Translations under genes and position numbers: made by a program | In this document: piece after piece, positions 45,001 through 58,614 of the stretch | Position numbering within the stretch: the first letter of the stretch is position 1 | How the letters are laid out: each line of letters opens with the position of its first letter | Notes under the pieces: model-generated | What the model saw: the letters and a program-made list of their open reading frames with translations, nothing else | Told to the model about the DNA's origin: nothing | Database searches by the model: none | Source of the DNA: Rhododendron vialii | Taxonomy: Eukaryota > Streptophyta > Magnoliopsida > Ericales > Ericaceae | Direction: 5' to 3' | Length of the DNA: 64,000 bases | Assembly (NCBI RefSeq): GCF_030253575.1 | Contig: NC_080564.1 | Coordinates: forward strand, 6,492,501 to 6,556,500

Positions 45001-45236
45001 GCCCCGTTCCACTACGCGAAATAAGAACTTATTTTTTAAGAAAGCAATTTTAAGCTCAAAAATGATAAGTTTATTAAAATTTAAAAATATACAATATGGA
45101 TCTTGTTTGAAAGATCTCAATGAGATCTTTAATACGGTGCAAAAAAAATTAAAAAATTATTTTTCATTTGCATTATTTTTTAGTTTGAAAATATGAAATA
45201 AGTACTTATTTTTTAAGAAGGTGTTCTGGAACGGGC
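45001..45236. mobile_element. MITE, GCCCCGTTCC family, copy 1
   Basis: Termini GCCCCGTTCCACTACG and TTCTGGAACGGGC, TA on both sides. The interior has AAATAAGxACTTATTTTTTAA near both ends and a GATCTCAATGAGATC palindrome in the centre. 236 bp. Confidence 0.82.
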
Positions 45237-45304
45237 TAAAGGTTATCTGAAAAAGATATAAAAGAAAGATAACTATGGTTATTATCCGACTCCAATATGC
45301 CACA

Positions 45305-45490
45305 AAAGTAGGGCTGCAAATGAACCGAGCCGCTCGTGAGCGGCTCGCAGCTCTGCTCATTAGTGCCTCGTTCAAGCTTGGCTCGGAAGTTAAACGAACG
45401 AGTTCAAGCCGATTTTTTCAGCTCGTTTTGTAAACGAGCCGAGCTCGAGCTGGATAAGCTCGGCTCGAGTCGGCTCGCGAGCCGGGGTAT
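45305..45490. repeat. GAGCTCGAG/CGGCTCGTT dispersed repeat, copy 4
   Basis: GAACCGAGCCGCTCGTGAGC, then GTAAACGAGCCGAGCTCGAG and GGCTCGAGTCGGCTCGCGAG. One of the better-preserved copies of this family here. Confidence 0.65.
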
Positions 45491-45608
45491 ATATGCTTAA
45501 GTTTAGGATTTTTATTGTTATTTTCATAATTTGTTCTTTCCGTTTTAACTTTCTAGTCAATCAAGGGAAGCAAGAGCACACGCACATCAATACACCCCCA
45601 CTCCATAG

Positions 45609-46945
45609 TGTAGGCATGTAAAATTTCTAGCCTATCACAAATCGCCACGTGTTGCTAGGGCATACAAATTGGCCAATCAAATGTCGCCAAGTGCCTTTAA
45701 GTCAAGGTCAAAGTTTCATGGACGGGTCAATTAAATGATGTCAAGTGTCCGTGGTCAAAAGTCAGAGGCATGTAAATAGACCAATCAAATGGTACCACGT
45801 GTCAAAATGACACAGGTATTATTTTATCAAGTCCGGCCAATCAAATGGTGCCATGTGTCAAAATGACATAATTATTATTTTATCAAGTCCGACCAATCAA
45901 ATTAGGCTAATTGGTGAATAATAATTTATCTCTTTATATATAATTACCTTTTCTAAAATAAAAAGAAAGGAAATGTGATTATCAAATAATTATTATTCCT
46001 TTTTCAACAAAGAAAATAATTAAAGAGATCATTAAAGAAGGTTAGGGTTGGAGTCTCCACCCAAATCCTTATAAATAGAGGTGCTCCCTCTCATATTTTT
46101 TCCATCTGCACATTAAAGCACAAAAGCTCCAGAGTTCTGAAGATCAAAGCCCTCATGCCCTTCAGAAGTCTTCAAATCTGCATCCGACAAGAAGGTTCTT
46201 CAGATCAAAGTTTCAAAGCTCCGAAGAACATTCAAGTTAAGTCCACATCAAATTAAACGGTTCTTCATATCAAAGCTTCAAAGCCCTGAAGAACGCTCAA
46301 GTCAAATCTCCATCATCAAATTCAAACTCCAGAACTCTGAAGATCAAAGCCTCCAAGCCCTTCAGAATTCACATTCATCCATCCTTCAAAATCTTTCAAG
46401 TCCACATTAAGCCAGACGTTCTTCAGTTCAAAGCATCCAAGCCCTGAAGAACGTTCAAGCTAAATCCACCAATCATAAGTCTCCTTCTACCAAATAGAAG
46501 AAGATCTCAAATACTGATTTGAGACCAAGCTCTGAAGCCCTCAAATCAACATCTGCAAATCCGCATCTCCTTCAACCAAATCGAAGAAGATCTCAAATAC
46601 CGACTTGAAAAGAAGCTCCAAAGCCCTCAAGTCTCCGTCATCTTTTTCACCTAAATTGGAGAAGATCAAGCAATTCAACTTGAGAAGAAGCTTCAAAGTC
46701 CTCAAGTCAAAACCCATCAAATTCGCCGTCATCTTCATAAAGACCGCATAAGATATCGCCGTTCAAATCGAGATCAAGCTATTAAACCCTCGTTTCAACA
46801 TCTGAAGAGAAGAATCAGAAGACTTTATTTTCTTTGATTAGAAAATACATCAGAGATTGTAAACCCTAATTTCATACATCAATAAAATTGACTCTTGTTC
46901 AACATTTTTTCGTCTTTTTCACAGACTTGAAATTTGTGTTCAACA
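45609..46945 (+). mobile_element. Solo LTR, 1.34 kb, exact 5-bp TSD
   Basis: Starts TGTAGGCATG and ends GTGTTCAACA, with duplication CATAG at 45604-45608 and 46946-46950. Inside: repeated CCAATCAAATGGTxCCAxGTG modules at 45680-45910, a TATAAATAGAGG promoter at about 46072, then imperfect AAGATCAAAGCC/CCCTGAAGAAC repeats to about 46740, and a pyrimidine-rich end. No primer-binding site, interior or second LTR follows, so recombination has removed the rest. Confidence 0.88.
46100..46740. repeat. Degenerate repeats downstream of the LTR promoter
   Basis: Blocks of about 40-60 bp with GAAGATCAAAGCCxxCAxGCCCTT and AATCGAAGAAGATCTCAAAT are repeated many times inside the solo LTR, in the part that would be transcribed. 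Confidence 0.65.
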
Positions 46946-47000
46946 CATAGGAAAATGAAAAATATATACCTTCACAATCAAAATATTTTTGGTTGTATTA

Positions 47001-47330
47001 GAGCCCGTTTCAGAAACCTTCTAATTTTATAAATACTTATTTTGGTGCTTTATTCCACAAAATTCAAATAAGTAGCTTATTTTCACATTTTCAAACTTAA
47101 AAATAATGTAAATGAAAAATAATTTTTCAATTTTTTTTTGCACCGTATTAAAGATCTCAATGAGATCTATCAAACAAGATCCATAGCGATAGGAAAATTA
47201 TTTGTGTAAGCACATGATTTTTGAGCTTGAAATTACCTTTTTAAAAAATAAGTACTTATTCACTCTTTTGTGGAACACACCTTATTATTAGACAAAAAAT
47301 AAGTTCTTATTTCGATTCTGGAACGGGCTC
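47001..47330. mobile_element. MITE, GCCCCGTTCC family, copy 2, TTA TSD
   Basis: Termini GAGCCCGTTTCAGAA and TTCTGGAACGGGCTC; TTA at 46998-47000 and 47331-47333, as for PIF/Harbinger Tourist-like elements. Same GATCTCAATGAGATC centre as copy 1. 330 bp. Confidence 0.85.
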
Positions 47331-47333
47331 TTA

Positions 47334-47644
47334 GGCCTATGTGAGGATATATATACATTTTTCGTCGGTTCGTTAAGACTCGTGAATAAGCTCGAGTTCG
47401 AGTCAAGCCAAGGCCTGCTCGGCTCGAGCTCGACTCGTTAAGTTTTCACTGAGATCGAGCTCGTGTTCGTTAAAAACTTAATAAACAAATTTAAATATCG
47501 TAAAACTCGGCTCGTTTGTAACCTTACACAAAAGCTAATAACACCAAGATGCTATTGAAAAAGACTTTCCTTTGTATAAGAATTTTAAAAAAGAAAAGGA
47601 AAGGATCGAGCAATTGCTTATAAACATTATAAGATTCAATAATA

Positions 47645-47681
<37 letters not shown>

Positions 47682-49600
47682 GGCAAAAGTGACAGGGGAG
47701 ACCGAAAAGTGTCAGGAGAGAGAGAGAGATAGATAGAGAGTGAAGAGAAAGTGACGGGAGAGAATCGGTATTAATGTGGCAACGGATGCTCGCAATGGGT
47801 AGGCGCGGAAAAATTTCTGGGAAGAACATGGGCTCTGTTAATTTCGGCGTAAAATGTTTTATAATATAAAATATTTTTTTCAGAAAATAAATTTTAAATT
47901 TTTATTTTTCGATATTTGGTTGTTACTTGAAAATATTTTCAGGAATTAACAAAATAGTGTAGAGATAGAGTAGGGGGCTTAAATGTTGGAGAGATATGAG
48001 AATATTTGAATTGAACGTGAGTCAGGACTGACGATCTATAAAACTAAGCAGTGAAAATTGTAGTAGAAGGCAATAGGTTTATTTCGAAAAATAACTTACC
48101 GAAGATTTAAATGTAAGTCGTTTTTATCCAATTGGTAAAAAATGTTTTACATGTAAAATATTTTTTTAATTTTTTACACAACTAAACACCGAAAAACATT
48201 TTACGTCCAAACAAACGGAGTCCCAGTCAAACATGAAATTATATTTTATGAGAAGTAGTATCCCATAGTCATGAACTAAAAAAGTTGGACCTGCCAAGAA
48301 TTGTCTCGAGGAAAATTTTAAAATCAGCTTAGTGGGCTGACAATAATGAGTGTGTGAATATATATTAAAAAGTATAAAAAATATACAAAAATACGTATTT
48401 TTTTTTAATCTTTTAATGTGCTTATCGTCAGTCCAGTGGGCTGACAAAACTGTTATCTCAATACACTGTAGTACGTAGGAGTTGTTTTCTACCAGCAGGA
48501 CGAAAAAGTTGCTCCAACGTCACATCTTAATTGCTTCCCCTCAACGATTCTAGCTTGATAGCACGTCGGGCTTTAAAGGATGGGCTCAAGAATCAACAGG
48601 CTTTCAGAAGTTTGGGCCCAGATTTTGGGCTTTTAGCCATTTTCATTTCATTATAGCCCAGATGTTTGGGTCGAGATTCACACGGAGGAAAAGAAATTCA
48701 AAGCTTTTCATTTTACACAAACCGGCCCAGCAACAAATACCCAATCAGGCTGGATAAAGGCAACTTAGGCAAGGATCTAGTTTAGGTTGAGAATGATAAA
48801 ACCAAGAAATCAGGGCGAATTCAGCTAAGGCTTAGGAGGGTCAAGTGTCTTCCTGAAATTATTTGATTAAATTTTTTTGAACCAAAAATTTAGTAATATA
48901 TATTCAGTAATCTAGAACATCTATGCGATGGGTCGCTGGTTCGATTCCCCCTAGCGTCCCCTTAGTTTTGTTGACGATGCTTACAAAGTAGGAAAAAAGA
49001 AACTTCTAAACTTACAGCTAATGAGCGTTGAAACCAAGCCCATCAAGGATTTATGTAATAGCACTACCACAAAGCTAACAAACACCTTTCTACCTATTAT
49101 AGAACTAAACACAAAAAAGTAGTATTTCATTCATTTTTCCTTAATGTTCTCTACCACAAAAAAAAATTGGATCTGCCAATGCTTAAAACTAGCAAAACTG
49201 AAAACAACTGAGGCCCGATTTGGCTAATAAAAAAGCCGAATTATTTTTTCTTTTTTCATTTAATTTTTTTAAAGTTTGTTATTTTGTGTTAATTTTTGGT
49301 GGATTATTAGTTCATCTTGACGAGAAGAATCAAAAAGGTAAAAAAAATCTGTTTGTTAGTATAAGAATTTTAAAATTGTGATCATAATTTTTTACTTTTG
49401 TGAAACAACCCATTCCTCCTTTGGGCCTTTTTTTTTTTTTTTTGATCCGTCCTTGGGCCTTCCTTGGGCCTATTTCGTAAACAACCCACTCCTTAAATTC
49501 AAATTTTCAATATCGCGAAAGCCACGAGCAAAACGGTCGAAAACCGGCTCCTGGATCCAATATTCAAATTTCAAATTTCGAAAAAAAGTTCGAACAACTG
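47334..49600. other. Gene-free region upstream of alpha-tubulin
   Basis: GAGCTCGAG repeat copy 5 lies at about 47375-47520. A (GA)n run lies at 47649-47680 with further GA stretches to 47750. A box-B-like GGTTCGATTCCCCC with CTATGCGATGGGTCGCT lies at 48917-48952, perhaps a SINE remnant. Long A/T homopolymers are frequent. No gene. Confidence 0.45.
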
Positions 49601-49790
49601 TGAAGTGTGAACATAACGAACGAATAGTGGGCCGTTCGAAAAAAGCAAGGCCCACCTTCTCCTTATAAACACCCCGCTCCTTCAACCCTAATCTTTCACC
49701 CCAGACGTCTTTGTATACGTCTCCACTCTCTCTCTCTCTCCCCACTCTCTCTCTCCCCCTCTCTTCACCAGCAACAACCGTCCAGCGAAA
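49601..49790 (+). promoter_or_regulatory. Alpha-tubulin core promoter and 5' UTR
   Basis: Site-II-like GTGGGCC (49627) and GGCCCACC (49650) precede a TATA-like TTATAAAC at about 49663. An AACCCTAATC telo-box (49684) and a CT-rich leader (49722-49766) follow. This is the usual arrangement of plant housekeeping promoters. Confidence 0.65.
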
Positions 49791-52012
<2,222 letters not shown>

Positions 52013-52592
52013 GGTGGTGTTGGTGACTTGGTATTAGTTTTTTGAAATGGAAGCCAATGGACCTTATTGGTAGTAATATTGTAGTGGTTGTCCTGTTTTG
52101 TCTGAATCAATGTCTGTGTGTCGTTTGAATTCTGATCCCCATTGAAGGCTTTTATTTTCCCAAGGATCTTGGATTACCTTTTTTTGCATTACTTGCTATA
52201 TTGGTGCATTTTGGGTTCATATCAAATTGATTTTCTGCATTTTGGTTTGGTATCACTTTTGCGATGCTAAACGTTCTGATTTTACTCTTTTATACATCAC
52301 CAATCCATCTTTTATTTTAACACAGCCATGCCTAAATGCATATTCCTAAGGTCAAGTTAATTATCATAAAGTTTAAATTAGTTATTAGGTAGTCCAATCC
52401 CAAGGGACTACCAATTTTTTGTTTGGTAACCCAAAATGGGTTAGGACAATGTCTCTTAGGACTAGTAAGGTGGGCTTTAGGGGGTATTATGAAATTGGAG
52501 GGAATATTTGCTTCTTTTATCTTCTGTTGAATTTCCAAAGCATGGCGGAATTAGTTCTTTAACAAGCTGGAACATTCAGATCAAGGCCAGGT

Positions 52593-52805
52593 CCGAGAAT
52601 CTTAGGCTTATAAAAGCCGGCCATGGCCGGCTCCTCATATCGTTTTCAAATGTTTTCTTCATTGGAGAGAGAAGAAGGGGCATGACTTGGCTCGAACCGA
52701 GAATCTTAGGCTTATAAAGGCCGGCCATGGCGGGCTCCAATCACGTCGTTTTCAAATGTTTTTTTCATATGAGAGAAGAAAGGGCATACCTTGGCTCGAA
52801 CCCAT
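52593..52805. repeat. Tandem duplication, about 104 bp x 2
   Basis: Units start GAGAATCTTAGGCTTATAAA at 52594 and 52698 and contain GGCCGGCCATGGC(C/G)GGCTCC, CGTTTTCAAATGTTTT and ACTTGGCTCGAACC. Some differences between copies. Confidence 0.85.
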
Positions 52806-53280
52806 GAGGTGGCACACATCAACACAAGGGTGCTGCCATCAAAGCTTTGTTCTGTTCCAATCATGATAGTGGCTGCAAAACCCAACTCTTGAAACCACCT
52901 AACTCAAAAATTAATTGATAAAATCGAAGTCATGCTAATGTATGTGATTCAATCTGTGGAAAATCTTATTTTGCGCATTTGATAATTTGCTCGGCAAGTT
53001 CTATAGGTCTGTCGTGTAGTCATGTAGAACAGTGTAACGCAGTCCAATATCTAAAATATGAAATACATACAAGCTGGATCCAACTATTAAAAAGGTCAAA
53101 TGCTTACTAAAGATTGTTCTTACTCCTACAAGAAAGTGAAAATAGTTCACAATCTTCCATACCAATTTTGTGCATTCTTTTTCTTTTTTGGTTAGCAAGA
53201 CCCGTCGAATAAAATCAAAATGTATTCTAATTACAACGATGCACACCATCGGCCGCCGAGAAAAAAAAAATGCACAGAAT

Positions 53281-53367
53281 GGATATGGGAAATTGGTTTG
53301 ATTAAGTTTTGTCCTTAGAGTGATGGATATGGGAAATTGGTTTGATTAAGTTTTGTCCTTAGAGTGA
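53281..53367. repeat. Perfect tandem duplication, 44 bp x 2
   Basis: GGATATGGGAAATTGGTTTG through TTGTCCTTAGAGTGA occurs at 53281 and 53325 with no difference seen. Confidence 0.95.
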
Positions 53368-53744
53368 CACAGGCTTAAATAAAGGGGCCGGTCGTGAATA
53401 ATCGTATTCCGCTCACTTCAACCATAACAACTCGAAACAGTACCAAGCCCAAAGACCGAAAACCATAAGCCCTGACAAAAAAGAGGCATACAACAACTAA
53501 ATGATACCCTATACATAAACCAAGAAATAGCCCACAACGAAAAGATTGAGATTTTTTCCCAACAAAAGTTGATGTGGTCTCTACAAGCAATCTGTTTTAA
53601 GTCTAAAATGGTGCTTAAATAGCCGGCCAAAGGTGTATTAACTGGAAAATCAACATTTTGCACCACCAGATTTGCATTGTGAATCTCTCTCGCATGCTGA
53701 AACAATACTCACAGCATAACAAGCTATACACATTGTCAACAACT

Positions 53745-55187
53745 TTAGTCTTCTCCGCTAGAGCTTGCGTGCTGGACAGTCTGAGTTGTATCTGATGGTA
53801 TGGCAAGAATTTGAGATGGCCAAGAATCTGAGGACGATGGATAACGAGCATGTGGTCTGCTTACATTTGTTGGAAGCTTAGACACGGAATCTGAAGTATC
53901 AGGCTCATGGTATACTGTCAGGTCATGATGATTTAAGGGAACAACGAGTACAGAACCCAAAACAGGTGCTGGCTGTGACGCTTGTTCAACTACAGGAATC
54001 GCAAGGTGGTGATCCTCCTGTAAGTGTGGTACAGTTTCGAGTTGCGACTGTGAGTGATCTAACTTCCATGCATATTTGGAATATATTCTCTCTTGTACCT
54101 CACTTTTCAGATCCTCAATCTGAGCTTGAAGGGCAGAATTCTCGTCTTTCAGCTCATGCTTCTCGGCAGCTACCTGTTATCAAATAACTAACTTTCGACA
54201 ATCAAATTCACTTAGCAAATGCAAACACTTGTCGTTTCATGAATTCAAACTCAATTATTGACTCAATGAAGGAAATTTGTGTTCCTTCAGTTAATCATTT
54301 TGAGCATGATCTTTGCTTCTAAACAACACATTGATATTGAAACATCCAGTCCACAGGGAACAAACTCCAATTGAATTTCCTTATATGAATAGAGAAGAAT
54401 TGAGGCATTAGCGACCGATAATAAGCATCAAGTTTTCCTTAAAGCATAGAAAAGGATATTTGCGTTCTATATTGTTTGCTAATCTCTGAAATAAAGTTAT
54501 CCGAAGAGCAGGATGACTTTTAAGAAGCTTACATAGTGAGATTCGGATAAAAGAGTAGTGTTCTCCTTTTTGAGACAGTCAACCTGAGCGAGCAAATCAC
54601 GTAATATTCGAGTGGCATTACTCAATACAGAGGCTTTTCCATTGTTCTGATGAGCTGGTTCTGGATAAAATAGAAGGTCAGAAAATATGAACCATCTGTT
54701 TTCTTGCCCATAACCAAGCATTGTTAATCAACTTGGATGGATGCATCAAGATTAGGTACTGTGTAGTAACAGGAAAAGCATACCTAGTGTATCGCTGAGT
54801 TTAAGAAAAAGGACATTCAAAGAATCACGTTTCAGCTTCTCCCTCTCGGCTTTATGAATCTTCCTTGGAACTTTCCCAGGTTTATTTTTGCTTCGTGAAG
54901 TGCTGCAGCTGCAACATGGACATCTTTCAGAACCACATGACAAACAACAGTGACTACAATGAAAGAATTAACAATGCAAACTAAGAGTCATGTGATGAAG
55001 ACAATGAATTGGTAAGCTACAACAAACCACTACTTTGAAACACACAAAATTCCCAAAGCAGCATAATTGTGAGATGCTTTGCTCTTAAAATGTTAAGAGC
55101 GCAAATGTTGAACACTGACCTGGGAACTGGTTTCTCCGGCACCACATCCACATTATCACTTGATGGGACAGGAGCCTCTGAAGCCAT
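53745..55187 (-). CDS. PYE: bHLH transcription factor, POPEYE/bHLH47 type, four exons
   Basis: Exons (complement): 55120-55187, 54784-54902, 54533-54660, 53745-54173; total 247 residues. Starts MASEAPVPSSDNVDVVPEKP. The basic region and helix 1 are GKVPRKIHKAEREKLKRDSL then NVLFLKLSDTL; helix 2 is NNGKASVLSNATRILRDLLA. A leucine-zipper-like coiled coil follows (QVDCLKKENTTLLSESHYV, AEKHELKDENSALQAQIEDL). The C-terminus has VLVVPLNHHDLTVY and RYPSSSDSWPSQIL, matching the PVLVLPI and CPRYAS-ADSW pattern I recall in Arabidopsis PYE. PYE restrains iron-homeostasis genes in the root under iron shortage. All junctions keep frame. Exon 2 has a second in-frame acceptor 6 bp upstream (TGCAGCTGCAG), so two isoforms differing by two residues are possible. 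Confidence 0.92.
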
Positions 55188-56160
55188 TTTCGGCTTTCTA
55201 TATCAGCTAACCACAATTCGCTGCTTGTCATTAAAGAAACACCCGGACCAAATAAGCCACGAAGCTTAACAGACAACCTACTACACATAGGAAAAAGGAG
55301 TAACAACAAACAACTACAGATAAAAGTCATACAGATGAACAAAATCTGAGATAAGGAAAAACCATTATCCTATCAATTAGACGTGGGTTTCAAATGAAGG
55401 AATTGCACGTTGATTAGCTATCGAGAATTGATCAATTAGAATTTGATAGTCCTGCAATTTCTGCATTGATCTTTGCAGCATTAATGCTTTCTTGGTTGGT
55501 TTCATTCTCATCAATCTGCTCCCAAACAGGCTTCTTTTTTTCGTAATCTGGAACCAATCTCTCCAACCGCAACCTTAGGTCACGTGCAGCTAATTCGCAT
55601 TTGGCTAGGGGGGAGAGTGGCCCAAACGATTTCGCACTTCGTGGGGGTTGAACTAGAGACTCATGCCCGTAAGACACTCACCTCCACTCTCCTTGCCATT
55701 TGCATTAACCTTCGGGACATCAAATGCATGCATCTTTACCCATTTCCTATCCTAGAAATTTTCCACTCTCTCGTGAATTTCACTTATATTAGGCACTGAA
55801 ATCGAACACTTAACAAATACCTTCATTTGAAAACCACATGACATCAACAGATCTTTAGTATGTTCAGCTATCAATGAATTTACATTTCCATCACACTCGA
55901 TTAGCTCACCATAATACCCAAAATCCGCAAGGGAAATGAATATCAGAAGTAATGCAATAACATCTGATTTCTCCAATAGCAATAAAAACGAAAAATTTTG
56001 CGAAATTGGTTCCAACCCATTTGCGTGAAGAAGGAAGAGACAATAAGAGCCGAAGTGCCACACCAAACCGTGAATAAAATGGATAATCGTTGAAGAATAG
56101 AGTCGTACCTTAGGGCTTGGAGATCTTCAGGGTCTCTCTCTGAAATTGCTAGATTTGAGG
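55188..56160 (-). other. 5' leader and probable leader introns of the bHLH47-type gene
   Basis: A leader exon probably lies at about 56108-56160, ending CCCTAAG|GTACGAC on the minus strand. The rest up to 55188 would be intron, and also holds the unexplained coding-like segment at 55432-55600. Nothing else is clear. Confidence 0.4.
55432..55602 (-). pseudogene. Unidentified coding-like exon or fragment upstream of the bHLH gene
   Basis: The minus-strand frame reads CELAARDLRLRLERLVPDYE, KKKPVWEQIDENETNQESIN, AAKINAEIAGLSNSN and then stops. Composition (Glu, Lys, Asn, Leu with heptad-like spacing) looks like a real helical C-terminus and not chance. No Met start or upstream exon is clear. Upstream on the same strand is a tRNA-like stretch with AGTTCAACCCC, perhaps a SINE. 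It could be a gene fragment, an upstream ORF of the bHLH transcript, or the last exon of an unrecognised gene. Confidence 0.35.
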
Positions 56161-56195
56161 GAAAATAAATGGAACAAATATTGGGTTCGATCGGA

Positions 56196-56199
56196 GCGG

Positions 56200-56231
<32 letters not shown>

Positions 56232-56232
56232 A
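56196..56232. repeat. (GT)n(ATGT)n microsatellite
   Basis: GT run followed by about four TATG units, just upstream of the presumed bHLH leader on the minus strand. Confidence 0.9.
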
Positions 56233-56459
56233 ATAGTGTGTACGTGCGTTGGGGCTACAGAGAAGGTGGCCGGAGTTTGTGTTCCACGCACTGGCGTGTG
56301 GCGAGCACCGGCATTTTACAGGAACCGAGTTCAACTGCATGAGCACGTCACGTGGTGGACTTGTAATGGACGGATTGACGACAATGCCCTCCTGCGGGAC
56401 CTACACGTTCGTCATTTTGAGCGGATATTCACGGCTTGAAAATACGTAAAGTAAAAGAA

Positions 56460-56887
56460 AAGATACTCTCCACTAGCTCCATACCCAGGAAAATAAGTAT
56501 TTAACTTATTTTTTTAAAATTAAAGATAATGTATTATGAGAAAATGATCTGTCTTGTAAAGTAAAAAATAAGTACTTAATAAAAAATAAAAATCTTAGCG
56601 GAACATGAAGTTTTTGTTACATTTTATCTTTTCTGCAATTTTTTTAATAATTTTTGTGTGTTACCTTTTTAAAATATTTATTGGTCTTAACAATAGTGGC
56701 AGTTCCACCATTTGCTAAAAGTGGTCACTTGAACACTCCCAATTTTTTTTTGTTTTTTTTTGTTTTAGATTACAGTAATATTTTTAGTTTTATTTTGGTT
56801 TAACACTTCTTGAATACCCCACTCAAAAATTATTGAATACCCAACCAAAAAAAAAGAAGGTGTTTTTAAATATCCATCCTCAAACCT
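56460..56887. other. Repeat remnants left of the solo LTR
   Basis: A fragment of the AAATAAGTACTTATTTT MITE family lies at about 56485-56610 (TAATGTATTATGAGAAAATG). AT-rich to 56887. No gene. Confidence 0.5.
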
Positions 56888-58274
56888 TGTTACCCAGACA
56901 GCAACCTGGGGGGGGGGGGGGGGGGGTTGAATAGGGTTGCTAATTAAAAATTACCAATTAAAAACTTCAAAGGCAAATAACCAATTAGCAAATATATAGA
57001 GAGTTAAGAAGCACAATACCAGTTTATAGTGGTTCGATCTGAATTTGTCCACGGTCCAGCCTACTCCACTTCTCTCCAAGGCAATCGCTTGAAGGTTCCA
57101 CTAAAGAAAATGGAATTACACTAGTAAGCCTTGCTGGTGCTTACAATTACTGACGCTCCTAGCTTTCTGGAGAAGCTAGACAACCGGAAGGATTTAAAGT
57201 ACAAAATCCTTAAAAAAAACCCACCCCTTCCAAAAACAAAAACCCCTGTTTTTGGAATTACAGAACCAGTGTTTGATTTCTCAAACACTTGATCTCTCAA
57301 AAGATAATAGAATTTGTAGCTCACAATTACAACAATCCTCAAAGGGTAAATATAATAATTTTGCTCACAAATCTCTCAAAGTAATTGTATAAAAAAAATT
57401 GAAGTGTATGAGAAGATTGCTCCAAGTATTTTCTCTGATGAAGCTTGAGTGTCTTCTCTTCTGTTGAAACTTCCTTTTTGTAGCAAAGAAGAAAATGACC
57501 GTTCAAAAACATTTCCGTTGATCAAAAGTCTTCTAGCAGAATACTTGTTCTTCATTAATTGCAAATATAGACTTTGAGTCCAAAATCTAGAACACTTGTT
57601 CTTCATTAATTCCAAATATAGACTTTGAGTCCAAAATCTTCTGTGAACTGATTTGCAACGTTCAATAAATTAAATGAAGATCTTCAAAGTCAACAATGGA
57701 AGAAAATATGAACGTTGTGTTCTTTCCGTTGAGTCGAAATCTTTCTTCTGCAACAATTGATCATCATGAAATGCACCTTATGAACGTTGAGCCGAAATCT
57801 TCTGAAATTTTGATCTCCAATGATCCCATGTATTAACTGTGAAGCCTCAAAGTCAATAATGGCAGGAGAAGAAACACGGTCGGTCGAACTTATTAATTAC
57901 GGACGTTGGTTCTTGAGAGCAACAGAACGAGCCTTAGGCCATTTAATTTGCTTTTGACAAGTGTAGAGCAATGCAATCATGTATAGTCTAAGTTACTCAT
58001 GGGCTAAATACATAATACTTGTGAAATTGATACACGTGGGCATCCAAACTGATCCATATGGACTTCAAGAGACTTTTTCTTTTTAAAGAAAAATGTACAC
58101 AAGCTGTACACACATTTCGGTTTTGATCAAAAGAAATTATTTCTTTTGTGGCCGGAGATGTATCAATATTGTATATCTCTTTCAATAGAACATTTAAGAA
58201 AATGAACTTAGAAACATTGTTTTTAAGAAATCAATTTTGTCATAGAACATAATCAAAATAAGTTATTTCTAACA
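56888..58274 (-). mobile_element. Probable solo LTR, 1.39 kb (copia-like)
   Basis: Ends are TGTTACCCAG on the left and TTATTTCTAACA on the right, giving the TGTTA/TAACA inversion normal for LTRs. Flanks AACCT (56883-56887) and GACCT (58275-58279) agree at 4 of 5. It contains a G run of about 20 followed by TTGAATAGGGTT and a TATAGTGGTTCGATC phrase frequent in plant copia LTRs. On the minus strand the outside GAGGGATGAGG could also be a polypurine tract, so a 3' LTR of a lost element is an alternative. Confidence 0.6.
57500..57640. repeat. Tandem duplication inside the LTR, about 57 bp x 2
   Basis: ACTTGTTCTTCATTAATTxC and CAAATATAGACTTTGAGTCC occur twice, at about 57543 and 57594. Confidence 0.85.
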
Positions 58275-58370
58275 GACCTCATCCCTCGTAAGTTTTCATC
58301 CGGCACTTTTTGAACAGTTATGTTTCCATCCTTCTTTTAAATAATCCCAGGATTGCCCTTGATATATATA

Positions 58371-58600
58371 GGGCTTCATCCGAGCAGTTTTTGTTTATTT
58401 TTTATCTAACGGTTCAAATAACAACTGCTCAAATCAAGCCTTTTCCGGTCATTTTTTTTGCCGATTTCTCACAAGTACCCTTAAAATCACGTTCTGCACA
58501 CATTGAGCGGCTCGGATCATCGAAATCCGATCGGAAAAGGCGAGAAATGGAAGGTCCGCATATAAGGTCCTCATTTTAAGGTCCTTACCTGAAAATTTCT
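58371..58600. mobile_element. Fold-back element E, left arm truncated
   Basis: Starts inside the family's left arm (GGGCTTCATCCGAGCAG) right after a (TA)n run and continues through the full right arm (ATTGAGCGGCTCGGATCATC) to (TA)n at 58601. Same family as A-D. Confidence 0.75.
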
Positions 58601-58614
58601 GTATATATATATAG

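Larger units (their letters stand above)
52013..53744. other. Intergenic region between convergent tubulin and bHLH genes
   Basis: The first about 150 bp are tubulin 3' UTR; sequence left of 53745 includes the 3' UTR of the minus-strand bHLH gene. Two tandem duplications are listed separately. No gene is supported in the middle. Confidence 0.5.

Noticed and set aside
48900..48960. tRNA-like segment with GGTTCGATTCCCCC
   Set aside because: A full cloverleaf cannot be drawn: no acceptor-stem pairing or convincing D arm. More likely a SINE remnant.
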